64,000 nt of DNA, taken from contig NZ_JBHTKR010000001.1 of assembly GCF_042678485.1 (NCBI RefSeq), forward strand, positions 124,001 through 188,000, written 5' to 3'. The notes under the pieces are model-generated. The model saw only the letters and a list, made by a program, of their open reading frames with translations. It ran no database searches and was not told the DNA's origin. The stretch comes from Seohaeicola saemankumensis. GTDB taxonomy: Bacteria > Pseudomonadota > Alphaproteobacteria > Rhodobacterales > Rhodobacteraceae. Numbering within the stretch: position 1 is the stretch's first letter; every line of letters begins with the position of its first letter. Of this stretch, positions 8,853-17,622 are shown one piece after another. The translations under genes and the position numbers were made by a program.

Positions 8853-10356
8853 CCTGCTTTTCGATGCTTTCTTTGCGCCGCAGGCGGGGCGCACGCGCCC
8901 GTTTCTGATCCTGCCCGACGGGACCGAGATCAGCGGCGCGACCTTTCTGGCCATGGTCAACCGTGTGGCGAACGCTCTTGTCGCGAACGGCGTGAAACCC
9001 GGCGATCGTATCGCGGTGCAGATCAACAAGTCACCCATGGCGCTGGCCGTCTATGGCGGGGCGGTCGCGGCGGGTGCGATTTTCCTGCCGCTGAATACGG
9101 CCTATACCGCGCCCGAGATCGACTATTTCGTCGCCAACGCCACGCCGAAGCTGTTGCTGGCCGATGGCGCGAAGGCCGAGGGGCTGACCCCCGTCGCACA
9201 GGCGCATGGCGCCACGCTGATGGTGCTGAACGGCGATGGTTCCGGCAGCTTTGCCGATCTGGTCAACGCGCAATCCGATAGCTTCACGCCGGTCGAGCGT
9301 GGCGCGGACGATCTGGCGGCCTTTCTTTACACCTCGGGCACCACGGGGCGGTCCAAGGGTGCGATGCTGACCCATGGCAACCTGCTGTCCAACGCCCAGG
9401 TGCTGACCCGCGAATGGCGCTTTACCGATGCGGATGTGCTGCTGCACGCCTTGCCGATCTTTCACACGCACGGCCTGTTCGTGGCCACCAACGTATCGCT
9501 GATGGCCGGGGGGGCGATGATCTTTCTGCCGGGGCTGAACATGGACGACATGATCCGCCTGATGCCCCGCGCCACCACCATGATGGGTGTGCCGACATTC
9601 TACACCCGCCTGCTGGACGATCCGCGCTTCACCGCCGATCTGACCGCGCATATGCGGCTGTTCGTGTCGGGGTCGGCCCCGCTGCTGGCGGAAACCCATG
9701 TGCAATTCGAAGAACGCACCGGTCACCGCATCCTGGAACGCTACGGGATGACGGAAACCAACATGAATACCTCGAACCCCTATGAGGGTGACAGGCGCGC
9801 AGGCACCGTGGGCTTTCCGCTGCCGGGGGTCGAGGTTGTCGTGACCGATCCGACCAGCGGCGCCGTGCTACCCCAGGGCGAGGTCGGCATGATCGAGGTG
9901 CGCGGGCCGAATGTGTTCAAGGGCTACTGGCAGATGCCGGAAAAAACCCGCGAGGAACTGCGCGACAACGGCTTTTTCATCACCGGCGACCTGGGCCGGT
10001 TCGACGAGGATGGTTACCTCTCCATCGTCGGGCGGCAGAAGGATCTGATCATCACCGGCGGTTTCAACGTCTATCCCAAGGAGGTCGAGCTGATCCTGGA
10101 CGATCAGCCCGGTGTAATGGAAAGCGCCGTCGTGGGCGTGCCGCATCCCGACTTCGGCGAGGCGGTGCTGGGCGTGATCGTGGCCGAGCCGGGCCAGACC
10201 CCCGATCTGGAGGCGATCGACAAGGTGCTACGCGCGAGCCTTGCGCGGTTCAAGCAGCCCAAGGCGCTGAAGATCGTCGATGCGCTGCCGCGCAACACGA
10301 TGGGCAAGGTGCAGAAGAACGAATTGCGCGGCCAGTTCGGCACGCTGTTCACCTGA
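8845..10356 (+). CDS. matB: Malonyl-CoA synthetase
   Basis: A 503-residue AMP-forming acyl-CoA synthetase. The phosphate-binding loop is FLYTSGTTGRSKGAMLTHGN (around residues 155-175); RYGMTETNMNTSNPYEG and GFFITGDLGRFDEDGY are adenylate-binding motifs, and RNTMGKVQKNELR carries the C-terminal catalytic lysine. The sequence ERYGMTETNMNTSNPY is characteristic of the malonate-specific MatB group. It converts malonate, ATP and CoA to malonyl-CoA, the substrate of MatA upstream. The start ATG at 8845 lies inside the matA 3' end. It is the last gene of the operon, and a GC-rich stem-loop follows. Confidence 0.92.
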   Translation: MANLLFDAFFAPQAGRTRPFLILPDGTEISGATFLAMVNRVANALVANGVKPGDRIAVQINKSPMALAVYGGAVAAGAIFLPLNTAYTAPEIDYFVANATPKLLLADGAKAEGLTPVAQAHGATLMVLNGDGSGSFADLVNAQSDSFTPVERGADDLAAFLYTSGTTGRSKGAMLTHGNLLSNAQVLTREWRFTDADVLLHALPIFHTHGLFVATNVSLMAGGAMIFLPGLNMDDMIRLMPRATTMMGVPTFYTRLLDDPRFTADLTAHMRLFVSGSAPLLAETHVQFEERTGHRILERYGMTETNMNTSNPYEGDRRAGTVGFPLPGVEVVVTDPTSGAVLPQGEVGMIEVRGPNVFKGYWQMPEKTREELRDNGFFITGDLGRFDEDGYLSIVGRQKDLIITGGFNVYPKEVELILDDQPGVMESAVVGVPHPDFGEAVLGVIVAEPGQTPDLEAIDKVLRASLARFKQPKALKIVDALPRNTMGKVQKNELRGQFGTLFT

Positions 10357-10362
10357 AACGGT

Positions 10363-11100
10363 TCAGGCGGCGGGATGACCCGCCGCCGCCCTGATCAGGG
10401 CTGCGGCGATCAGGGCCGGCACATCCGGGTGTTGACCGATGGGGGGCAGGATCGGGCCGTCAAACCCGGCCTCTGCCATCGCTTCGGGGATGTCACCCAC
10501 CACATGGCCGGCTTCCAGGGCGAAAAAGGGCAGGCAGATGCCCCGGCCCAGGGCGCGCGCCTGATCGGCAAGGAATGGCGCCTCTTCGACGAAGCCCGCA
10601 AGGATGCGCCCGAAACCCGTCAGCGGGCCAAGGGCTGCGACCATCGCATGGGTGCTGTCGGCTGAGGTGCGCGACACCTTGCTGCCATGGGCCGCGACCA
10701 GCAGCGCGCTGTCGGCGGGTGTGATCCCGGATGCAAGGGCGGCCTCCAGCGCGACGCGGGCCATCAGGCCGGGCAGGGCGGGGTCCACACCGAAAGGGGC
10801 GGTCTGCACCGCGCCGGTGATCCCGGCCTCGGCCAGACGGCGGGGCAGAAGGGTGCCGGTAAAGAACCCCTCGGCCATGAAGAACGGATAGATCAGCGGG
10901 TTCGACAGCCCCGCCAGCGCGCATTCAAGCGCGCCGTCTGCCGCCATGGTCGCCCCGCGCACCCGCCAGCCTTGCGGCAGGTGCGGCGCCGTGGCGGCGG
11001 CCAGCGCCTTGAGGACCAGTTCTTGCGGCGCAGGTTCGGCCGGGGCGCCATGCGCCACGATCACCGCATCGCGCGGGGGCTGGCCTTGGGCGGTTGCCAT
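10363..11100 (-). CDS. CbiX-type sirohydrochlorin chelatase-like protein
   Basis: A 245-residue CbiX/SirB-family protein. VIVAHGAPAEPAPQE near residue 13 and LLVAAHGSKVSRTSADSTH near residue 132 carry the two histidine motifs of the chelatase fold, and FFALEAGHVVGDIPEAM resembles the metal-binding region. Family members insert cobalt or iron into sirohydrochlorin. Its ATG overlaps the stop of mnhG (ATGA), so it is translated from the end of the antiporter operon. No cobalamin or siroheme genes are nearby, so the metal and the true role are uncertain. Confidence 0.75.
   Translation of the reverse strand: MATAQGQPPRDAVIVAHGAPAEPAPQELVLKALAAATAPHLPQGWRVRGATMAADGALECALAGLSNPLIYPFFMAEGFFTGTLLPRRLAEAGITGAVQTAPFGVDPALPGLMARVALEAALASGITPADSALLVAAHGSKVSRTSADSTHAMVAALGPLTGFGRILAGFVEEAPFLADQARALGRGICLPFFALEAGHVVGDIPEAMAEAGFDGPILPPIGQHPDVPALIAAALIRAAAGHPAA
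10366..10387. terminator. GC-rich stem-loop between convergent matB and cbiX-like genes
   Basis: GGCGGCGGG-ATGA-CCCGCCGCC is a perfect 9-bp stem with a tetraloop. It lies 9 bases after the matB stop and inside the last codons of the opposing gene. No T-run follows, so termination in either direction is plausible but unproven. Confidence 0.4.
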
Positions 11101-11504
11101 CAGCCCTGTGTGCCCTTGTCTTCCGCGATCTGCCGGGCCGCGTCGCTTTCAAAGCCGGCCCAGGGGCGATCACCGGCGGGGGGCGGCACCTCGTCACGCT
11201 TGACGTCTGTGTGCAGGTTCGCCTTTGCCAGGAAATGCGCGGTGATCGGCGCGGTCAGGAACAGAAACAGCGTGATCATCAGCTCATGAAAGCTCAGATG
11301 CCCCTTGGCAAAGAAGAAATACAGCATCGAGGCGATCAGCACGCCGCCGACGCCCAGCGTGGTGGCCTTGGTCGGCGCATGCAGCCGTGTCATCGGATCG
11401 GGAAGCTTGATCAGCCCGAAGGATCCGACCAATCCGAAAACCCCCGCGATCACCAGAAAGGCCGCAACGGTGATTTCCTGCCAGAGTGCCATGTCCGCGT
11501 TCAT
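11100..11504 (-). CDS. mnhG: Mrp-type cation/proton antiporter subunit G
   Basis: A 134-residue membrane protein with three hydrophobic segments. LIKLPDPMTRLHAPTKATTLG is the signature of MnhG/PhaG/MrpG. I chose the ATG at 11504 (MNADMALWQEITVAAF), which follows the stop of mnhF by 13 bases; an upstream extension in frame would overlap mnhF and has no family match. The C-terminal tail (KRDEVPPPAGDRPWAGFES) is longer than usual and polar. Last structural subunit of the Mrp operon, overlapping the cbiX-like gene by one base. Confidence 0.92.
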   Translation of the reverse strand: MNADMALWQEITVAAFLVIAGVFGLVGSFGLIKLPDPMTRLHAPTKATTLGVGGVLIASMLYFFFAKGHLSFHELMITLFLFLTAPITAHFLAKANLHTDVKRDEVPPPAGDRPWAGFESDAARQIAEDKGTQG

Positions 11505-11517
11505 GTCCGATCCCCCG

Positions 11518-11790
11518 TCATTCGATGATGTTGCCGCGCAGCATGAAGCGCGCATAGGCCACGGTCGAGATGAAGCCGACCATCGCAATCAGGATCGAGG
11601 CCTCGAAATACACGGCGGTGCCTTCGATGATGCCGTAAAGCACCAGAATCGCGATGAAATTGATCACCATCGTGTCCAGCGCCAGAATGCGGTCCGGCAC
11701 GCCCGGCGCGCTGACAACACGCCAGAGGTTCATCAGCAGGGCCAGGGCAAAGCAGCCGGTGGTGAAGATCAGGGCATAGCTCAGGATCAT
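11518..11790 (-). CDS. mnhF: Mrp-type cation/proton antiporter subunit F
   Basis: A 90-residue protein with three predicted membrane helices. PGVPDRILALDTMVINFIAIL is the family signature of MnhF/PhaF. It overlaps the end of mnhE by four bases (ATGA). It is a small obligatory subunit of the multi-subunit antiporter that exchanges Na+ or K+ for protons and helps the cell handle alkaline or saline conditions. Confidence 0.93.
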   Translation of the reverse strand: MILSYALIFTTGCFALALLMNLWRVVSAPGVPDRILALDTMVINFIAILVLYGIIEGTAVYFEASILIAMVGFISTVAYARFMLRGNIIE

Positions 11791-12278
11791 TCGAAAATCT
11801 CCTTCAGGCGACGCTCGTAGCGCTGCTTGATCTCGTCGCGCACAGCGTCCGGGTCCGGCGCGTCAAGGCAATGGACCAGCAGGCTGCGGCCATCGGCGGC
11901 GACATCGCTGCTGACGGTGCCGGGGGTCATGGTGATGGTCCCTGCCAGCACGGTGATCGCCTCGGGGGTGCGGAGGTCCAGCGGGATGCTGACCCATGCG
12001 GGGTGCATCGCGGTGTTGCGGGTGAACAGGATCGTCTTGGCCACGACGATATTGGCCACCACGATGTCGTATAGCACGACCAGGATGAATTCGACGATCA
12101 TCACGGGGTTCTTCAGGCGCGGGCGATCCGGCCAGTAGGGCGCGGTGATCAGCGGGATCACGATGCCCAGGATCAGGCCGAAGACCAGCGTGCCCAGCGA
12201 TACGTAATTCACCAGCATCTGCCAGACCACGACCAGCGTCAGGGTCAGCAAAGGATGAGGAAGGATGCGTGCGATCAT
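11787..12278 (-). CDS. mnhE: Mrp-type cation/proton antiporter subunit E
   Basis: A 163-residue protein with two or three N-terminal hydrophobic segments and a soluble C-terminal part. IVVAKTILFTRNTAMHPAW and AGTITMTPGTVSSDVAADGR match MnhE/PhaE, where the TITLTPGT motif is diagnostic. Overlaps mnhD by four bases and mnhF by four bases. Subunit E is needed for full assembly of the complex in other bacteria. Confidence 0.93.
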   Translation of the reverse strand: MIARILPHPLLTLTLVVVWQMLVNYVSLGTLVFGLILGIVIPLITAPYWPDRPRLKNPVMIVEFILVVLYDIVVANIVVAKTILFTRNTAMHPAWVSIPLDLRTPEAITVLAGTITMTPGTVSSDVAADGRSLLVHCLDAPDPDAVRDEIKQRYERRLKEIFE

Positions 12279-13843
12279 TTCTTCGTCCCCTCATGAGGCA
12301 GGCTTTCGGCTTCGATGGCGCGGGGGGTTTCCAGAACCGCAGCGATATAGGCGTCGCGGTCGAAGATCTGCGCCGAGGTATCCGACAGGAAGGCCGTCAC
12401 AGGCCCGGCAAAGACGGTCAGCGCGACGATCCCTGCCATCAGACCACCGGTTGCCACGAAGGGCAGGGCGGCGGCGGACGGGCTTGGTTCAGCCTCGGAC
12501 GCTTCGCCCTCGGGCGGGGTTTCGACCTTCCAGAACACCATGCTGCCCGCGCGGGCAAAGCCCACCACCGCGATCAGCGATCCGACCAGGATCGCGGCCC
12601 AGATGACCCAGACCATGTCATGCGCCCGCACCGCGTCCAGCACCAGCAGCTTGCCCAGAAAGCCCGACAGCGGCGGCATCCCCGCCATGGCGATGGCGGC
12701 GGCAAAGAAATAGGCGGCGATCAACCCGTTCTGTGCAATCGCGGGACGCGAGGCGATGATGTCATCCTCGGCGGTTCGACGGGCGCGGACCATGTCGACC
12801 ACAAGGAACAGCGCCGCACCGGCCAGGGTCGAATGGATCATGTAATAAAGCGCCGCCGTGGTTGCCTGTGGCGTGAACAGGGCCACCGCGATCAGAAGCG
12901 TGCCCATCGAGCCTACAGCCGCAAAGGCGGCAAGTCGGCCCATATGGCTTGCGCCCAGCACCCCGATCATGCCGATGATCAGCGTCACGACGGCCGCGGG
13001 CATCAGCCAGGGCCCGACGATATCGGCCGTTGCCGCCACATCGGGGCCGAAGACCAGCGTGTACATGCGGATGATCGCATAGGCGCCGATCTTGGTCATT
13101 ACCGCGAACAGCGCGGCGATGGGGGCCGGCGCCTCGGCATAGGTGGCGGGCAGCCAGAAATGCAGCGGGATCAGGGCGGCCTTCACGGCAAAGACCAACA
13201 GCAACAGGATCGCGGCCACCCGGATCATCGCGGTGTCATCGGCAGGCAGCTCTGCCACCCGCTGCGCGAGGTCCGCCATGTTCAGCGTGCCAGTCACCGC
13301 ATAGATCGTGCCCAGGGCGAACAGGAACAGGGTCGAGCCGAGCAGGTTGTAAAGCACGTATTGCACGCCCGCCCGCAGGCGCACCGCGCCGCCGCCATGG
13401 ATCATCAGGCCGTAGGAGGCGATCAGAAGCACTTCGAAGAAGACGAACAGGTTGAAGGCGTCGCCGGTCAGGAAGGCGCCGAAAATGCCCATCAGCTGGA
13501 ACTGGAACAGGGCGTGGAAATGATGGCCGCGCTTGTCCCAGCCCGATCCGATGGCATAAAGCACCACCGCCACGGCCAGGGCTGCGGTAAGTGTCACCAT
13601 CGTGGCCGACAGCCTGTCCAGCACCAGCACGATCCCGAAGGGCGCGGGCCAGTTGCCCAGCTCGTAGACGCCGATGTCGCCGCTCATGCTTTTGACCAGC
13701 AGGCCAATGGCGATGCCCAGCAGCGCCACGGTGGAGGCTACGGAAAAGACGCGCTGCAAGGCAACCTGGTAGCGCGCGGCCAGGATGATGAAGGCCGCCA
13801 TCACGGCGGGCAGCAGGATGGGGGCTACGATCCAGTGGTTCAT
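12275..13843 (-). CDS. mnhD: Mrp-type cation/proton antiporter subunit D
   Basis: A 522-residue NuoN/MrpD-like proton-channel subunit with about 14 membrane helices. Visible are SAVMVTL-like ion-channel helices, a membrane lysine in VFAVKAALIPLHFWLP, ALFAVMTKIGAYAII, and AMAGMPPLSGFLGKLLVLDA. The polar C-terminus (EAEPSPSAAAL loop and the end of the protein) faces the cytoplasm. It shares ancestry with complex I antiporter-like subunits. Overlaps mnhC and mnhE by four bases each. Together with the A subunit it forms the proton path. Confidence 0.94.
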   Translation of the reverse strand: MNHWIVAPILLPAVMAAFIILAARYQVALQRVFSVASTVALLGIAIGLLVKSMSGDIGVYELGNWPAPFGIVLVLDRLSATMVTLTAALAVAVVLYAIGSGWDKRGHHFHALFQFQLMGIFGAFLTGDAFNLFVFFEVLLIASYGLMIHGGGAVRLRAGVQYVLYNLLGSTLFLFALGTIYAVTGTLNMADLAQRVAELPADDTAMIRVAAILLLLVFAVKAALIPLHFWLPATYAEAPAPIAALFAVMTKIGAYAIIRMYTLVFGPDVAATADIVGPWLMPAAVVTLIIGMIGVLGASHMGRLAAFAAVGSMGTLLIAVALFTPQATTAALYYMIHSTLAGAALFLVVDMVRARRTAEDDIIASRPAIAQNGLIAAYFFAAAIAMAGMPPLSGFLGKLLVLDAVRAHDMVWVIWAAILVGSLIAVVGFARAGSMVFWKVETPPEGEASEAEPSPSAAALPFVATGGLMAGIVALTVFAGPVTAFLSDTSAQIFDRDAYIAAVLETPRAIEAESLPHEGTKK

Positions 13844-14193
13844 TTGCCGGCCTCCGCGCTGTCGTCCTGGCCTTCATTCAGGTTCACGTGGTCGGTGCGC
13901 GCGGACAGATAGGCGCCAAGCCCCATCAGCACCACCACGGCGGTCATCCCGAAAGAGATCACGATCGCGGTCAGCACCAGCGCCTGCGGCAGCGGGTCCG
14001 TATAGGTGGGCGTCTTGTTCAGCAGCACCGGAGGCAGGTTGATCGCGATCCGACCCGAGGCGAACAGGAACAGGTTCACCGCATAGGTCAGCATCGAGAT
14101 TCCCAGGATCACCGGAAAGGTGCGCTGCCGCAGCAGCAGGTAGATTCCGGCAGCGGTCATGGCGCCGATGGCAGTTGCAAGCAGGTATTCCAT
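13840..14193 (-). CDS. mnhC: Mrp-type cation/proton antiporter subunit C
   Basis: A 117-residue NuoK-like protein with three membrane helices. MLTYAVNLFLFASGRI and DPLPQALVLTAIVISFGMTA are the conserved MnhC/PhaC segments. It overlaps the AB subunit stop by one base and mnhD by four, so translation is coupled along the operon. The C-terminus (RTDHVNLNEGQDDS) is acidic and soluble. Confidence 0.94.
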   Translation of the reverse strand: MEYLLATAIGAMTAAGIYLLLRQRTFPVILGISMLTYAVNLFLFASGRIAINLPPVLLNKTPTYTDPLPQALVLTAIVISFGMTAVVVLMGLGAYLSARTDHVNLNEGQDDSAEAGK

Positions 14194-17051
14194 TACGCGT
14201 CCTTCGCCTCCTGCGGCAGATCCCGCGAGGGGTCGATATCCATGGGGTAGGGGCTTGGCCTGTCACCGGCCCGGTGGGCAAAGCGCGACAGGCTTTCCAG
14301 CGCCAGCATCACCGCACCCACCACGCAGAGGAACACGCCCACGTCAAAGGCCATGGCGGTCGCCAGTTCGAACTCGCCCATGGGCGGGATCTGGAAATAG
14401 CCGTAGTTGCTGGTCAGGAAGGGGCGACCCGCGAACCAGGAGCCGATCCCGGTCAGGGCTGCGGCGAAGACACCCAGCGCGATGATCATGTGATAGGGAT
14501 AACGCTGGCGCGCCGCCGCCCAGTCAAAGCCGCTGGCCATGTATTGCATCACAATCGCGATCGCCACGATCAGGCCGGCGATGAAACCGCCGCCCGGTTC
14601 GTTATGGCCGCGCAGGAAGATGAAGACACCGACCATCAGGGCAATCGGCATCATCACCCGGGTCGCCACGACCATCATCAGCGGGTGGCGGTCACCGGCC
14701 TCGTTCGGATTGATCGGGCGTTGTTTCAGCCAGGCGCCGACGGGGCTGCCCAGAACCGATTCCGTCATCGCGAAGATCACCAGGGCGGCGATGCCCAGCA
14801 CGATGATTTCACCGAAGGTATCGAAGCCGCGGAAGTCTACAAGGATCACGTTGACCACATTGGTACCGCCGCCGCCGGGCTTGGAGTTGGCCAGGTGGAA
14901 CGCCGAGATGCTTTCCTGCGAAAAGTCGGACAGCAGCATCGCCAGCGTCAGCCCGCCGACCGCCAGACCGCCCAGCACCGCGATGGTGCCATCACGGAAC
15001 CGTCGCGCATTGCTGCTTTCCACGGGGGTGTGTTTCGGCAGGAAGTTCAGCGCGAGCAGCAGCAGGATGATCGTCACCACCTCGACCGAGATCTGGGTCA
15101 GTGCCAGGTCGGGGGCGGACATATAGGCAAAGGCGACCGAGACGATCAGCCCCACGATCCCCATCAGGACCAGCGACAGCAGGCGGTTGCGGTGGAAGGC
15201 CGCCATGCAGCCCGTGGCCACGATCAGCAGGATCCATCCGATCAGCGGCACCGGCCCTATGGCCATCACCTCGCGCACGGGGGCGGGGGCCGTGCCGCCG
15301 AACCATGCGGCGCTGCCGGCCAGGATCACGGCCAGCGTGAAGACAGAGGCATAGCGGGTCATCGCGCCATTGTGCAGCCCGTCGGTCAGCGCCTTGGCGG
15401 CCCCGGTCACGGTGCCCATCAGCGCGTCGAAGATCGCCTTGGCCTCGGGGCGGCGCGCGCGGATCCAGGCCGCGTCCAGCGGACGGTGCATGGCCAGCAG
15501 GACCAGCCCGCCCGCCACGGCGGCGATGGACATGAACAGCGCCGCGTTCACGCCATGCCAGATCTTGAGCGAGTAATAAGGCAACTCGCCCCCGATCACC
15601 GCACCGGATGCGGTGGCGACCAGCGGGCCCACCATCAGCGCGGGCATGATGCCGATCAGCACGACCAGCACGGCCAGCAGCGCGGGCGGGGCCCACATGC
15701 CGAAACCGGGATCATGCGGTTTGGCCGGGTAATCGTCGCGTTTGGGGCCCAGGAACGTGTGCACGATCAGGCGGAACGAATAGGCGACCGAGAACAGCGC
15801 GCCCAGCGTCGCCAGGGCGGGAACAATCCAGTGGTTGCCGTTCCATGGCGCTTCGGTGGCGACATCCAGCATCATTTCCTTGGACAGGAAGCCGTTGAAC
15901 AGCGGAATGCCCGCCATCGACAGACCGGCCACCATGACGATGGTGAAGGTCACGGGCATCAGGTGGCGCAGCCCGCCAAGGCGTTTGATGTCGCGGGTAT
16001 GCGTCTCGTGATCGACGATGCCCGCGCTCATGAACAGTGCGGCCTTGAAGGTGGCATGGTTGATGATGTGAAACACCGCGACCACGGCGGCAAAGGGCGT
16101 GCCGAAGCCCAGAAGCATCGTGATCAGGCCCAGGTGCGACACGGTCGAAAACGCCAGCAGCGCCTTCAGATCATCCTTGAACAGCGCGATCACCGCGCCC
16201 AGCACCATCGTGATCAGGCCCGTGGTGGCAACGATGTAGAACCATTCGGGCGTGCCCGCCAGCACAGGCCAGAGCCGCGCCATCAGGAAAAGCCCCGCCT
16301 TCACCATCGTGGCCGAATGCAGATAGGCCGACACCGGGGTGGGCGCGGCCATTGCGTGCGGAAGCCAGAAATGGAAGGGGAATTGCGCGGATTTCGTGAA
16401 GCAGCCCAGCAGGATCAGGATCAGCGCGGGCAGGTAGAGCGGGCTTGCCTGGATCAGGTCCTTGTTCTGGAGGATCACGGTCAGGTCATAGCTGCCCACG
16501 ATATTGCCCAGGATCAGCATGCCCCCGATCAGCGCCAGACCACCCATGCCGGTCACGGCCAGCGCCATGCGCGCCCCCTGCCGCCCTTCGGGCAGGTGTT
16601 TCCAGTAGCCGATCAGCAGGAAGGACGACAACGAGGTCAGTTCCCAGAAGATCAGCATCAGCAGCACGTTGTCCGACAGCACGATGCCCACCATCGCGCC
16701 CTGGAACAGCAGCAGATAGGTGTAGAACTGGCCCATCGGATCGTTTCGCGAAAGGTAGAAGCGCGCGTAGATGATGATCAGAAGCCCGATCCCCAGGATC
16801 AGCCCCGCGAACAGCAGACCCAGCCCGTCCAGGAAGAAATTCACGTTCAGCCCCAGCATCGGCATCCATTCCAGCTGGTACTGGATCACCTCGCCGCGCA
16901 TCACGGCGGGGGCGTGGACCAGCAGGCCGATCAGCGCCGCCAGCGTGACAGAGGCCGTGGCCCAGGCGCAGGCGGTCCGTCCCGAACGGATCATCAGACC
17001 GGGCAGAAGCGCGCCGAGGAACGGAAGGGCAGCGATGAGGATCAAAGACAC
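14193..17051 (-). CDS. mnhA: Mrp-type cation/proton antiporter fused subunits A and B
   Basis: A 952-residue membrane protein. Residues 1 to about 780 form the NuoL/MrpA-like A subunit (LPHAMAAPTPVSAYLHSATMVKAG and ALLAFSTVSHLGLIT are classic antiporter motifs), and about 800-940 are MnhB-like (NEPGGGFIAGLIVAIAI, PFLTSNYG). A single fused AB protein followed by C-D-E-F-G is the six-gene, group 2 Mrp/Pha organisation common in alphaproteobacteria. The complex exchanges monovalent cations for protons. It is the first gene of its operon; an imperfect palindrome lies about 70 bases upstream. Confidence 0.95.
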   Translation of the reverse strand: MSLILIAALPFLGALLPGLMIRSGRTACAWATASVTLAALIGLLVHAPAVMRGEVIQYQLEWMPMLGLNVNFFLDGLGLLFAGLILGIGLLIIIYARFYLSRNDPMGQFYTYLLLFQGAMVGIVLSDNVLLMLIFWELTSLSSFLLIGYWKHLPEGRQGARMALAVTGMGGLALIGGMLILGNIVGSYDLTVILQNKDLIQASPLYLPALILILLGCFTKSAQFPFHFWLPHAMAAPTPVSAYLHSATMVKAGLFLMARLWPVLAGTPEWFYIVATTGLITMVLGAVIALFKDDLKALLAFSTVSHLGLITMLLGFGTPFAAVVAVFHIINHATFKAALFMSAGIVDHETHTRDIKRLGGLRHLMPVTFTIVMVAGLSMAGIPLFNGFLSKEMMLDVATEAPWNGNHWIVPALATLGALFSVAYSFRLIVHTFLGPKRDDYPAKPHDPGFGMWAPPALLAVLVVLIGIMPALMVGPLVATASGAVIGGELPYYSLKIWHGVNAALFMSIAAVAGGLVLLAMHRPLDAAWIRARRPEAKAIFDALMGTVTGAAKALTDGLHNGAMTRYASVFTLAVILAGSAAWFGGTAPAPVREVMAIGPVPLIGWILLIVATGCMAAFHRNRLLSLVLMGIVGLIVSVAFAYMSAPDLALTQISVEVVTIILLLLALNFLPKHTPVESSNARRFRDGTIAVLGGLAVGGLTLAMLLSDFSQESISAFHLANSKPGGGGTNVVNVILVDFRGFDTFGEIIVLGIAALVIFAMTESVLGSPVGAWLKQRPINPNEAGDRHPLMMVVATRVMMPIALMVGVFIFLRGHNEPGGGFIAGLIVAIAIVMQYMASGFDWAAARQRYPYHMIIALGVFAAALTGIGSWFAGRPFLTSNYGYFQIPPMGEFELATAMAFDVGVFLCVVGAVMLALESLSRFAHRAGDRPSPYPMDIDPSRDLPQEAKDA

Positions 17052-17119
17052 GTGTTGGGCTCCCTGGTCGACCTGTCATACCGTTGGCGGCAATGCGGTT
17101 GCGCCGTTTTAAAGAGGTT

Positions 17120-17144
17120 GAAACCCTGTGTGCAACACGGTTTC
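17120..17144. promoter_or_regulatory. Imperfect palindrome upstream of the Mrp operon
   Basis: GAAACC at 17120-17125 and GGTTTC at 17139-17144 form outer arms, with GTGT and ACAC facing each other inside. The 25-base symmetric site lies 68 bases upstream of the AB subunit start, where an operator or a leader hairpin would be expected. No known regulator consensus was recognised. Confidence 0.35.
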
Positions 17145-17537
17145 GCCTTGGCCGGTACAGGGAGCCCCCCAAACCGGCGAATTCACTCAAAAACTGGCAT
17201 CGAATGCGCGCTGGGCCTTATTTGGGCGTATTGCCCCCGCAAACAATAGCCGCGCGGCCGATTTTAGGAGGGTTGTTGCATGCTTGACGCAGCGTCAGCC
17301 TGTGGCGGCAGGACCGGGACAGGCCGGGTGCGACAAGGCTGCTTGTGCCACGACCCGTATGCGGATCGAATCGAGCAGGCCATGGCTGTTGCCGCCGGGC
17401 CGAACCTGTCGAGCTTGCCGGAAAGGGCGCGCGTGCCGCCTGCCTGTCACGCCGTGGCGCTTGCATCCCTGCATATCCGTAAGGGGGTTTCTGTGTGTAA
17501 TACCATGATTTGGGTTGAAAAATACGATGTCGGTAAT

Positions 17538-17575
17538 TTATTTCACACTTAAAACATTTAGGCTTGAAATATAAT
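17538..17575 (+). promoter_or_regulatory. AT-rich promoter region of the anthranilate operon with dyad
   Basis: TATAAT at 17570-17575 resembles a sigma70 -10 box, 47 bases before the abmA start. TTATTTCA (17538-17545) and TGAAATATAA (17565-17574) face each other as inverted half-sites. They could bind the MarR regulator encoded in the operon. No convincing -35 box was found. Confidence 0.35.
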
Positions 17576-17622
17576 GTAACCCGGATACGCTTTCACTGTG
17601 ATGTCATCAGAGGAGGCGCGGC

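Larger units (their letters stand above)
17052..17622. other. 571-base divergent intergenic region between the Mrp and anthranilate operons
   Basis: The region separates two divergent operons and must hold both promoters. Its left part has the usual GC content and an imperfect palindrome at 17120-17144. The right 120 bases before abmA are unusually AT-rich, with a TATAAT hexamer. A 90-codon frame at 17280-17552 begins 8 bases after AGGAGGG, but its translation resembles no family I know and it ends in the AT-rich promoter-like stretch, so I do not call it a gene. Confidence 0.6.

Noticed and set aside
14175..17249. Very long plus-strand open frame opposite the Mrp AB gene
   Set aside because: It is the antisense shadow of a high-GC gene with strong codon bias; the translation is rich in His, Gln, Arg and Asp and has no domain.
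17280..17552. 90-codon plus-strand frame 8 bases after AGGAGGG in the abmA upstream region
   Set aside because: Its translation matches no family I recognise, and its end runs through the AT-rich promoter-like stretch before abmA. The ribosome-site resemblance alone is not enough.
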